Shown: in pieces, positions 7,956-15,901 of the stretch
Layout of the letters: each line of letters starts with the position of its first letter
Position numbering within the stretch: the stretch's first letter is position 1
From: Candidatus Poribacteria bacterium
GTDB lineage: Bacteria > Poribacteria > WGA-4E > WGA-3G
DNA: 64,000 nucleotides
Direction: 5' to 3'
NCBI GenBank assembly: GCA_022827625.1
Contig: JAJEIE010000029.1
Coordinates: forward strand, 175,608-239,607
Translations under genes and position numbers: made by a program
The notes under the pieces: generated by a model
Seen by the model: the letters and a program-made list of their open reading frames with translations, nothing else
Databases searched by the model: none
Told to the model about the DNA's origin: nothing

Positions 7956-9485
7956 ATGAAAGTTGAACAACTTCACGGTCCCAAAGTAAAACCCTTTCAG
8001 GTCTCTGAGTTGGAATACCTTTTACAGGACGACTCGCCAGAGCTTTTCTTTTCTTTCGGCTTACAAAAAGGTGGACAGGTAATTGTGACCTGTGCGCCCG
8101 CGAGGCTCGATATTATGGGCGGCATCGCTGATTACTGCGGCGCGAATGTTTTTGAGATGACGCTCAATCGAACTGCAGTCGCCGCATGTCAAGCCAGAGA
8201 AGATAAAAACCTCTGTGCGGTTACGCTCAATGCTGAGGGTGGATTGAAGCCTAACTTTCACCTTTCGCTTGATAACTTCTACACCGATAGCACTCTTAAA
8301 ACGTATCCAGAGATTCGGGAATTTTTTAACAAAGAACCGAGAACAGCGTGGGCAGGATACATACTCGGTGCGTTTTACGTGCTGCTTCGGGAAGGAAAAA
8401 TCGATCGGTTCCCACACGGTGGGACAATCGTTATCAACAGCAATATTCCGATGGGTGGCGGCATGGCATCCTCTGCAGCCATTGAGGTCGCAACGTTGAT
8501 AGCACTCAACCAACTCTATAATTTAGAGTTAGGTATGATGGAAATCGCGAGGCTTGCACAAATCGTTGAAAACCAGATCGTCGGTGCCCCGTGTGGTATT
8601 ATGGATCAGGTGACCTCTGTCGCAGGCAGGTCGACAAAAATTCTTTCAATCCTTTGTCAACCAGACGAAATCCTGGAATTCGTCTCATGCCCGTCAAATG
8701 TGAGTTTCGTCGGTATCTACACGAAAGTCCGTAGAAGTACAGCAAGTACCGCCTACATTGACACGCGCATCGGGACTTTTATGGGGCTGACTATCCTCAA
8801 AGCAGCTTTCGCATCAGAGGGTGATACTATAGAAAAGCAGTCAGGGGACGGCGCGGGCGATGCCCCACGTAACATAGCCGCGGCATTAGCGGATAACTAC
8901 TTGTGCAATCTTTCTGTACAGGAATTCCACGAACAGTGTGAACCCTTGCTGCCTGAACAGATGCACGGCGAAGAGTTCCTCAAAAGGTACGGCGAAACAG
9001 TCGATACGGCGACACAAGTAGCACCTGAAAAGTTCTATGTCGTGAAGGATCGAGTGGCGCATGCTGTCTATGAGAACGCACGTGTCCAGCAATTCATAAC
9101 CGCGCTAAAAAATGTCGATAACGATCCAGAGAACACTTCGGGTTATCTTGGAGAGGCGGGGAACCTTATGTACGCATCCAATGCCAGTTATCGCGACTTG
9201 GCAGGACTCGGTTCTTCTGAAGTCGATGGCCTCGTGAATATCGCTCGGAAGATCGGAAAACAAGGCGGCATCTACGGTGCCAAAATTACGGGTGGCGGTG
9301 GCGGCGGCACGGTTGCTTTGCTCTGCCACGGGAACGTAGAAAGTTCACTCACGCAAATTCTCGCGGCTTACAAACTGGCTTGGGGAATCGACGCCGAACT
9401 TATTAGAGGTAACGCAGCAGGAGCGTTTGAATTTGGACACATTCTCTGGGAATTGAAAGAACTTGAACCGCCTACACACTTTTAA
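7956..9485 (+). CDS. GHMP-family sugar kinase, L-arabinokinase/galactokinase-like
   Basis: All three GHMP kinase motifs are visible: APARLDIMGGIADY (the galactokinase signature position), the phosphate-binding loop PMGGGMASSAA, and ITGGGGGGTVALL near the C-terminus. The DIMGGIADY form, APCGIMDQVTS, the LLPEQM...RYGE segment and GAKITGGG resemble the kinase half of plant L-arabinokinase more than classical GalK, which has GEHTDY at that position. The probable reaction is ATP-dependent C1 phosphorylation of L-arabinose or a related sugar in salvage; the substrate is inferred. ATG 7956 (509 residues) is preferred. An in-frame TTG at 7860 would add 32 unlike residues without a ribosome site. Confidence 0.8.
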   Translation: MKVEQLHGPKVKPFQVSELEYLLQDDSPELFFSFGLQKGGQVIVTCAPARLDIMGGIADYCGANVFEMTLNRTAVAACQAREDKNLCAVTLNAEGGLKPNFHLSLDNFYTDSTLKTYPEIREFFNKEPRTAWAGYILGAFYVLLREGKIDRFPHGGTIVINSNIPMGGGMASSAAIEVATLIALNQLYNLELGMMEIARLAQIVENQIVGAPCGIMDQVTSVAGRSTKILSILCQPDEILEFVSCPSNVSFVGIYTKVRRSTASTAYIDTRIGTFMGLTILKAAFASEGDTIEKQSGDGAGDAPRNIAAALADNYLCNLSVQEFHEQCEPLLPEQMHGEEFLKRYGETVDTATQVAPEKFYVVKDRVAHAVYENARVQQFITALKNVDNDPENTSGYLGEAGNLMYASNASYRDLAGLGSSEVDGLVNIARKIGKQGGIYGAKITGGGGGGTVALLCHGNVESSLTQILAAYKLAWGIDAELIRGNAAGAFEFGHILWELKELEPPTHF

Positions 9486-9563
9486 CGATTAAATCTGGTC
9501 ACCGTTCCACTGAAATACTGCAAGGACAACGGACACAGCAGCCCAGAAGTAATAATTTAAAAA

Positions 9564-11525
9564 ATGGAAAAATTAGATCAACAAAACCGACACCGGGCAT
9601 CCGGTGTTACATGGCGTGCTATACTCATTGCCATCTTTTTAATCCCGCCCAATGTCTTTTGGGTCATCGAAGTTGAATGTGTCTGGCATTCCGGACACCC
9701 AACCACCATCTCCCTATTTTGGAATGTTGTCCTCAATATCTTCTTCCTGATTTTGATAAACCTCATTCTAAAACGTGTCGCCCCGCGGTCGGCACTGACA
9801 CAGGGCGAGATGATTACCATCTACGCCATGCTCTCTATCGCGTCCGGCTTGGCAGGTCATGATACCTTAGCTCTCACCATCCCTGCGCTTCCACATGCAT
9901 TCTGGTTCGCCACAATCGAGAACGATTGGGCGGACATGTTCCATAGTTACATTCCACAACACCTCGTTGTCGCAGATAGGGAGATTATTCGCGGCTTTTA
10001 CGAAGGTAACACGCCCTTTTATAACGCCAAAATCGGCGGCGCATGGATTATGCCAACTTTGTGGTGGACCTCGCTTATTATTGCCCTCGGCACCATCATG
10101 ATCTGCATAAATGTGCTAATTCGGAAACAGTGGACAGAACACGAAAAATTAGCGTATCCGATTATCCAACTTCCGATGGCGATAACAGAAAGAGGCGGTG
10201 CCGCACAACTCTTCCGAAGCCGTATTCTATGGTATGGGTTTATTATCGCTGCAGTGATAAATATCTGGCACGGTTTGGCACACTTCTTTCCAATACTCCC
10301 AGATTTCAGCGTTCGCCATAATGCGCGTAACTGGGGCAGAGTTTTCACCGAAAAACCGTGGAACGCTGTCGGTAATATCCCTGTTCCGCTCTACCCGTTC
10401 GTGATCGGCTTGGGGTTCCTTTTACCGCTCGACCTCTCCTTCTCCATGTGGTTCTTTTATCTTTTTGAGAAAGTCCAGCGAGTTGTCGGTAGCGCGCTCG
10501 CAATCCCAGCACCCTTCCCGTATGGCAGTGAGCAATCCATTGGCGGATGGATGGCGATCTTTGTTATCGCGCTCCTTGTAACGCGTAGGCACATAGTAAA
10601 TGTCGTGCGTACAATCTTGGGTATGTCCGGTGGTATTGATGACTCACAAGAGCCTATCCGTTACCGTACCTCACTCCTGCTAATCGTTATTGCGAGTCTT
10701 TATATTATTTGGTTCTGTCTGAAGGCAGGCATGACGCTTCCAATTATTCTGCCGTTCTTCGCCTTCTTCTTTGCGATTTCGCTTGCTATTACGCGTGTGC
10801 GAGCGGAACTCGGACCGCCCGCACATGAAATGGCGGGAATGTGTAATGCGCAACAGTTCTTAATCAACATTCTCGGAACGCGCCGCATCGGACCGAACAA
10901 CTTGACAGTATTTCCCTACTTCTGGTTCTTTAGTGGACGCGGCTATCGCGAACACATCATGCCCCATCAACTTGAAGCCTTCAAAATGGCAGAACGGGCA
11001 AATATGAACACGAAGCGACTCGTGCTGGCGATGGTTATCGCTGTTGTCTTCGGATCCCTCGCCTCATTTTGGGCAACGCTCAGTGAACTCTATCGGCTCG
11101 GTGGTGCAGTGACTGGCGCAGGCGGCGGCATTGGTCCCTCGGTTGGGCATATCGGTCAATTCGGTTGGCTCGCCGGTCTCTTCGCTTTTCCGCGCGACCC
11201 GGACATACCAGCGATGACCTTTATGGCAGGGGGAATGGGTTTCACTTTCTTCCTCATGATTATGCGGATGCGTTTCATCTGGTGGCCCCTCCATCCAGCA
11301 GGCTACCCGATCTCTATGACAGGGGGTGTCGGCTATTTTTGGAGTTGCCTCGTTATCAGTAGTTTTCTCAAATGGATGGCTCTCCGATTCGGAGGACCGG
11401 CGACCTACCGAACGATGGTCTTCTTCTTCTTCGGTGTTATCCTCGGTGAATACTGCGTCGGTGCCTTCTGGAGTGTCTTGAGCGTTATTATTCGCGAACC
11501 GATCTACGACTTCGCGCCAGGTTAA
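9564..11525 (+). CDS. DUF6785/DUF6784-family multi-pass membrane protein
   Basis: The 653-residue protein has about a dozen or more hydrophobic segments. Family hallmarks are GVTWRAILIAIFLIPPN at the N-terminus, QGEMITIYAML, KQWTEHEKLAYPI, RVRAELGPPAHEM in the centre and HPAGYPIS near the end. A paralog lies at 26293-28239 on the other strand with the same motifs. The function is not established. The polytopic layout recalls oligopeptide/metal transporters, so an uptake role for a polymer breakdown product is plausible given the neighbouring sugar kinase. It starts at ATG 9564 without a strong Shine-Dalgarno sequence and is followed by a strong hairpin. Confidence 0.82.
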   Translation: MEKLDQQNRHRASGVTWRAILIAIFLIPPNVFWVIEVECVWHSGHPTTISLFWNVVLNIFFLILINLILKRVAPRSALTQGEMITIYAMLSIASGLAGHDTLALTIPALPHAFWFATIENDWADMFHSYIPQHLVVADREIIRGFYEGNTPFYNAKIGGAWIMPTLWWTSLIIALGTIMICINVLIRKQWTEHEKLAYPIIQLPMAITERGGAAQLFRSRILWYGFIIAAVINIWHGLAHFFPILPDFSVRHNARNWGRVFTEKPWNAVGNIPVPLYPFVIGLGFLLPLDLSFSMWFFYLFEKVQRVVGSALAIPAPFPYGSEQSIGGWMAIFVIALLVTRRHIVNVVRTILGMSGGIDDSQEPIRYRTSLLLIVIASLYIIWFCLKAGMTLPIILPFFAFFFAISLAITRVRAELGPPAHEMAGMCNAQQFLINILGTRRIGPNNLTVFPYFWFFSGRGYREHIMPHQLEAFKMAERANMNTKRLVLAMVIAVVFGSLASFWATLSELYRLGGAVTGAGGGIGPSVGHIGQFGWLAGLFAFPRDPDIPAMTFMAGGMGFTFFLMIMRMRFIWWPLHPAGYPISMTGGVGYFWSCLVISSFLKWMALRFGGPATYRTMVFFFFGVILGEYCVGAFWSVLSVIIREPIYDFAPG

Positions 11526-11543
11526 AACATTTTGCCCCGTATT

Positions 11544-11573
11544 CGCTGGCGAGGTTTCCTAACCTCGCCAGCG
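11544..11573. terminator. 13-bp perfect GC-rich hairpin
   Basis: CGCTGGCGAGGTT (11544-11556) and AACCTCGCCAGCG (11561-11573) pair perfectly around TCCT. It sits 18 bases after the DUF6785 stop and 16 before the next start. There is no real U tract, so it may be a palindromic repeat unit used as a mRNA 3' stabiliser rather than a textbook terminator. A related half-site (AACCTCGCC) occurs at about 28281. Confidence 0.6.
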
Positions 11574-11589
11574 TTTCACCTTAGAATTT

Positions 11590-12648
11590 ATGATAAAATT
11601 TCGACTGATTTACTTTTTGATTTTAATAGCAAGCCTCATTCCTGTCGCGGCTGGTTTTGCAGCAGACGAAGGGGCACACGCCGCTGAGTTCCTCAGTCAC
11701 GGTGTTGGTGCCCGCGCCCTGGGAATGGGCGGCGCGTTTGTTGCTATCGCCGACGATGCTACGGCTACTTACTGGAACCCCGCTGGACTTACCAAAGTCA
11801 AAAAACATAGCTTCTCTGCGATGTATTCCGACACCTTCAGCACGGGAGACGGCAGTTGGTTGAGCAGAGGTCTGGTTACCTACAACTTCCTCAACTACGT
11901 CTATCAGATCGAGGACATCGGTAGCGTCGGACTGAGCTGGATCCGACTCGGTATTGACGATATACCCCGGACGACCTTTATCGACATCAACAACAACGGT
12001 TTGCTTGGCGATTTTCAGGACAAAAACGGCAACGGTATCAAAGAAGAAGGCGAACCATATATCGACAAGCCAGAAATTGCCGAGTATTTCAGTAATACCG
12101 ATAACGCACTCCTCATCTCTTATGCACGGCAAGTCCACCCGATGGTCGCTGTCGGCGGCAATCTCAAACTCCTTAACCAATCCATTTTTGAAAACAGCGG
12201 AAACGGCTTCGGCATTGACATCGGTCTGATTGCTGAACCCTATGAAGGTTTACGGGTAGGGGCGATGTTATTGGATGCAACAGGCACGCAGATCCGTTGG
12301 GATACCCCCGACACACCGACGTTTACGCGTACACGTCGCTTCCGGCTCGGGACGGCTTACCACTTTACTGTGCCACGTTTGGGCAAAGGGGCAATCGGAG
12401 CAGACATTGAAACCGATCAAGCCGACTTGGAGATAGGTAGCAGCGGAGGCGGACTTGTCCCACGCCTCGGTGCGGAATATTGGCTCTTTAATACCGTCGC
12501 ACTCCGTGGCGGTTGGAACGGACACGGGCTTTCTGCGGGTGCTGGGCTCCATTTGCGGATAAATGAGATGTCGTTTTTCGTCAACTACGCCTTCAACACC
12601 CACACCCTCGGCGGTTCACAACGCATCTCTGTCTCCGGTGAATTTTAG
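11590..12648 (+). CDS. PorV/PorQ-like outer membrane barrel protein
   Basis: A signal peptide (about 1-24) is followed by the family signature FLSHGVGARALGMGGAFVAIADDATATYWNPAGL, seen in two parts (GARALGMGGAF and YWNPAGL). The C-terminal half is rich in amphipathic strands, ending in a beta-signal-like ISVSGEF. The length of 352 residues is usual. The family includes PorV, the type IX secretion shuttle component, and FadL-like barrels. An insert at about residues 133-160 (DINNNGLLGD and DKNGNGIKEEGE) looks like paired Ca-binding loops and is uncommon. Secreted proteins in this window end in FlgD-like C-terminal domains, so a role in their export or anchoring is possible but not shown. Confidence 0.8.
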   Translation: MIKFRLIYFLILIASLIPVAAGFAADEGAHAAEFLSHGVGARALGMGGAFVAIADDATATYWNPAGLTKVKKHSFSAMYSDTFSTGDGSWLSRGLVTYNFLNYVYQIEDIGSVGLSWIRLGIDDIPRTTFIDINNNGLLGDFQDKNGNGIKEEGEPYIDKPEIAEYFSNTDNALLISYARQVHPMVAVGGNLKLLNQSIFENSGNGFGIDIGLIAEPYEGLRVGAMLLDATGTQIRWDTPDTPTFTRTRRFRLGTAYHFTVPRLGKGAIGADIETDQADLEIGSSGGGLVPRLGAEYWLFNTVALRGGWNGHGLSAGAGLHLRINEMSFFVNYAFNTHTLGGSQRISVSGEF

Positions 12649-13070
12649 TCCGCATTATAACTTACCATGACGAAAGCCCATGGGGGCGACATACTTACCT
12701 ACCTGAAGTTGCCCAAAGTTTAGTGATATTTAGACTTTTATAATTTTAATTTGAACTAAAATAAAAATTGACGTATTATAACTATACTATAGTAACCTTA
12801 AGTTGCTACTAACAAGTTTTGAACGGTTCAATAACGGGTTCATACGCGTTCCTTACTCCGTAGGAGTAAGATGTCTATAGAAAAGGGCGTATTTAGACCC
12901 TCACACTCCCGGGGAAGCCCACACGAGCTTCATACCGTTGATTTACGGAGAACCTGAATACCGTTGATTCTGATTCACGCGCATGCGAACCTTGATTGAC
13001 GCGCATTCTGACGTTGATGCGCTGAGGACCCAATTAATTTTAAGGTTTACCATAGATGGAGGAACAACAG
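12649..13070. other. Intergenic region before first WD40-metalloprotease gene
   Basis: No gene is seen. It contains AT-rich DNA (12720-12800) with TATAAT-like elements but no well-spaced -35 site, a perfect 8-bp palindrome (CTTACTCC-GTA-GGAGTAAG, 12852-12870), and short direct repeats: ATACCGTTGATT at about 12932 and 12958, and ACGCGCAT at about 12977 and 12999. Confidence 0.5.
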
Positions 13071-15548
13071 ATGTACTTAAGAATGCGATTCGGAGGCGTA
13101 TTTGTCCCAATAGTTATTTTATTGACTTTTGTCCAGCTTGCTTTTGCCCAAGATGCCACCATCCTTGAGCATGGTGGAGTCATTCAATCCGTGGCGTTTT
13201 CTCCAGTAGACAACACGCTTGTTGCCAGCGCAGGCGGACATAACACCATCAAACTCTGGAACTTGCAACAGAATACTGTCAAAGAGCTCACGCACCATAA
13301 AGACAGAGTCCATTCGGTGGTATTCTCTCCAGATGGCAAATTGCTTGCAAGTGGGAGTGAGGATAGAACCATTAAAATATGGGATGTTTCACAGTGGGAA
13401 AACATTGGAAACAATGAACCGACAACAATCCAAATGTTTGTTCCAATCAATACAGTATCATTTCACCCTGATGGACAACTGCTCGCCACCTCCGGCAGAC
13501 ACGCGAAATTATTGGATATAACCAATCAGGCTGAGATCGCTACACTCGAACACGATGTATGGGTCTGGACAGTCGCTTTTTCACACGATGGAAGGTACCT
13601 CGCCACAGATGACCACGTAGGAACTACCGTAAAGGTCTGGGATGTTCAGCAAAAACAAATCACCACAATTTTAGAGGGGCATACCTCAGATATCAACTTT
13701 GTTAAGTTTTCTCCGACCCGTCCGACGTTAGCAAGCACCTCGTCGGATGGAGATATCAAGTTGTGGGATGTTTCAAATTGGGAGTCGCTTGGCACGCTTT
13801 ATACCAATGGAACAGTTGCTATCGATTTCTCCCCGGATGGGAATACACTTGCCAGCGGTGGGGCAGAAGAGGTAGTGCTTTGGTCTGTTACCAACGGTGC
13901 GAAGATCGCCACCTTGCCAGGACACACAGGTTGGATTAGAGGCGTTGCTTTTTCCCCCGATGGCACAACGCTTGCCAGCGGTGGTGAAGGGGGAATGCTT
14001 CGCGTCCAGAATATCGAAAGTCGTTTAGAATCAGAACATCAACCCAACACTGTCCGTCTTATCTATTTTCTCCCCAGTGATCGCTCTCCGCAGTCCGACA
14101 TAGATAGCAAGTTAGAGGAGTTGATAAAAGAGGTGAAAGAAATTTTCGCTGGACAGATGGATCACTACGGGTTCGGCAGAAAAACTTTTCAGTTTGAAAC
14201 CGACGCAACTGGTAGGGCAGTCGTCCATCATGTGAAAGGTAAATTCAATGACGAATATTACCAAACTCAAGCCGGAACGGTTTGGGAAGAAATTGGTGAG
14301 CACTTTGATACGTCCACCAATATCTATCTTGCCGCCTTAGATACGAGCACTGAAGCCATTAATGGTTTTTGTGGTTTTGGAGGATCCCATGGGACTTATG
14401 GAGGAACAGTTCTCATCCCTGCCGCTGGTTGGTGCTTCGAGGAAACTGACGTGACTGTTCATGAACTTGGGCATGCTTTTGGATTGCTACACGATTTTCG
14501 CAATAATTTACAACCTTGGATAGATTTATATAGCACCGAACCGATGACGACCTCGTTTTGTGCGGCCGAATGGTTGGATGCTCATCCCTACTTCAATAGC
14601 CATCACACCTACTTCGATGAACCGACAACAATTGAAATTGGGGCACCTGATGCAGATCGCACAGATGGTATGCGTTTCCGCTTTAAAATAACTGATCCTG
14701 ACGGTCTCCATCAAGCACAATTATTTGCTACCGTTGAGTACCTAAACGGGCATGATTTAAGCATACTCGATTGCAAATCCTTGGACGGTAACAGTAACAT
14801 TGTCGAATTTGCTCCCAACTCATTGACCCTGACAGCTGATTCTGTCCCTCTTCCAGTTATAGCTGACTCTGTAACCATTCGGGTTATAGATGCACATGGA
14901 AACTTCACGGAAAAAGAATTCACAGTCACTTCACCGGAGGACGTGAATATGGATGGTACAGTCAACATTCAGGATTTGGTACTGGTTGCCTCTAACTTCG
15001 GACAGCAGGGACTCAAGCGTTCAGATGTGAACGGAGACGATGTTGTGAATATCGTAGACCTTGTTTTAGTCGCAGGCGCGTTCGGTAAAGGTGCGGCTGC
15101 GCCGTCAGTCTGGAGTCGGGATTTAGAAATCACTCCTACACGCGCAGATGTGCAACAGTGGCTGCATGAAGCACAACAGGCTAATCTGACAAATCCCACT
15201 TTCCAGCGCGGCATCTTAATGCTGGAACAACTCCTGGTTGCATTAACAACACCCAAAGAGACAGCACTATTGCCCAACTACCCGAATCCCTTCAATCCGG
15301 AGACATGGATACCCTATCAACTCACAGAATCTGCAGATGTTCGCATTTCCATATACGCTATAGGTGGAAAGTTGGTTCGGACGCTTGAACTCGGAAATCA
15401 ACCCATGGGTATCTATGCGTCGCGCAGTCGTGCAGCGTATTGGGATGGCAAAAACCAACTCGGTGAATCTGTCGCAAGCGGGGTCTATTTTTATACCCTT
15501 ACGGTTGGAGATTTTACAGCAACGCGAAAGATGCTGATACAAAAATAA
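13071..15548 (+). CDS. Secreted WD40-metalloprotease-dockerin protein, paralog 1
   Basis: The 825-residue protein has a signal peptide ending in LAFAQ and seven WD40 blades (about 30-320, for example VFSPDGKLLASGS and IKIWDV). A zinc metalloprotease domain follows with HELGHAFGLLHD (H464, H468, H474), then an Ig-like region (about 515-620). A dockerin pair comes next (DVNMDGTVNIQDLVLVASNFG and DVNGDDVVNIVDLVLVAGAFG), and the C-terminal FlgD-like domain opens with LLPNYPNPFNPETW. It is probably exported, anchored or assembled through dockerin-cohesin contacts, and cleaves protein. Unlike its downstream paralog it has no MSY(G) Met-turn after the zinc motif, so activity is uncertain. ATG 13071 is chosen because GGAGG (13058-13062) lies eight bases upstream and the length then equals that of the paralog. 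The in-frame ATG at 13056 overlaps the ribosome site. Confidence 0.88.
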   Translation: MYLRMRFGGVFVPIVILLTFVQLAFAQDATILEHGGVIQSVAFSPVDNTLVASAGGHNTIKLWNLQQNTVKELTHHKDRVHSVVFSPDGKLLASGSEDRTIKIWDVSQWENIGNNEPTTIQMFVPINTVSFHPDGQLLATSGRHAKLLDITNQAEIATLEHDVWVWTVAFSHDGRYLATDDHVGTTVKVWDVQQKQITTILEGHTSDINFVKFSPTRPTLASTSSDGDIKLWDVSNWESLGTLYTNGTVAIDFSPDGNTLASGGAEEVVLWSVTNGAKIATLPGHTGWIRGVAFSPDGTTLASGGEGGMLRVQNIESRLESEHQPNTVRLIYFLPSDRSPQSDIDSKLEELIKEVKEIFAGQMDHYGFGRKTFQFETDATGRAVVHHVKGKFNDEYYQTQAGTVWEEIGEHFDTSTNIYLAALDTSTEAINGFCGFGGSHGTYGGTVLIPAAGWCFEETDVTVHELGHAFGLLHDFRNNLQPWIDLYSTEPMTTSFCAAEWLDAHPYFNSHHTYFDEPTTIEIGAPDADRTDGMRFRFKITDPDGLHQAQLFATVEYLNGHDLSILDCKSLDGNSNIVEFAPNSLTLTADSVPLPVIADSVTIRVIDAHGNFTEKEFTVTSPEDVNMDGTVNIQDLVLVASNFGQQGLKRSDVNGDDVVNIVDLVLVAGAFGKGAAAPSVWSRDLEITPTRADVQQWLHEAQQANLTNPTFQRGILMLEQLLVALTTPKETALLPNYPNPFNPETWIPYQLTESADVRISIYAIGGKLVRTLELGNQPMGIYASRSRAAYWDGKNQLGESVASGVYFYTLTVGDFTATRKMLIQK

Positions 15549-15567
15549 CTCGGAAACCTATCGAATA

Positions 15568-15606
15568 GATGCATAGATGCAGATAGATCACCTGCATCTA
15601 TGCATC
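15568..15606. terminator. 15-bp perfect hairpin after paralog 1
   Basis: GATGCATAGATGCAG (15568-15582) and CTGCATCTATGCATC (15592-15606) pair perfectly around nine bases. It lies 20 bases after the stop codon. There is no U tract, so it is terminator-like by position only. Confidence 0.55.
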
Positions 15607-15706
15607 AAACTCTTACCTGTATTTCACGAACAATCCTCTCACCCTGCGTTTCGTGAACAATCTCCCCAAAGTTATTCAGTTTTCAGAAGGTTCCTCTATT
15701 TCTGTA

Positions 15707-15735
15707 TTGAGGTTAAACATTAAATAGAGTATAAT
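15707..15735 (+). promoter_or_regulatory. Promoter of WD40-metalloprotease paralog 2
   Basis: TTGAGG (15707-15712) and a consensus TATAAT (15730-15735) are 17 bases apart. The leader would be about 160 nt long. Confidence 0.6.
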
Positions 15736-15901
15736 GCCTTAACTTTACAAATCAAAAGGCACTAAAATAGATGCGTATGGAAACCTTACAAAGCAGGAAT
15801 TTCCAATTGATACAACGCGGTTCCTGCCCTCGAAAAAATTAAGACATCAAACCGCCCAAGTCTTAATCAAACTCACGTTACGTTAAATAAAAGACTACGC
15901 T

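Larger units (their letters stand above)
15549..15901. other. Intergenic region between the two paralogs
   Basis: No gene is seen. It holds a strong 15-bp hairpin (15568-15606), repeated TCACGAACAATC/CGTGAACAATC words at about 15625-15662, and a promoter (15707-15735) that gives the downstream paralog its own transcript. Confidence 0.55.

Noticed and set aside
12768..12793. Promoter TTGACG with TATACT/TATAGT before paralog 1
   Set aside because: The spacings are 9 and 14 bases, too short for a normal promoter.
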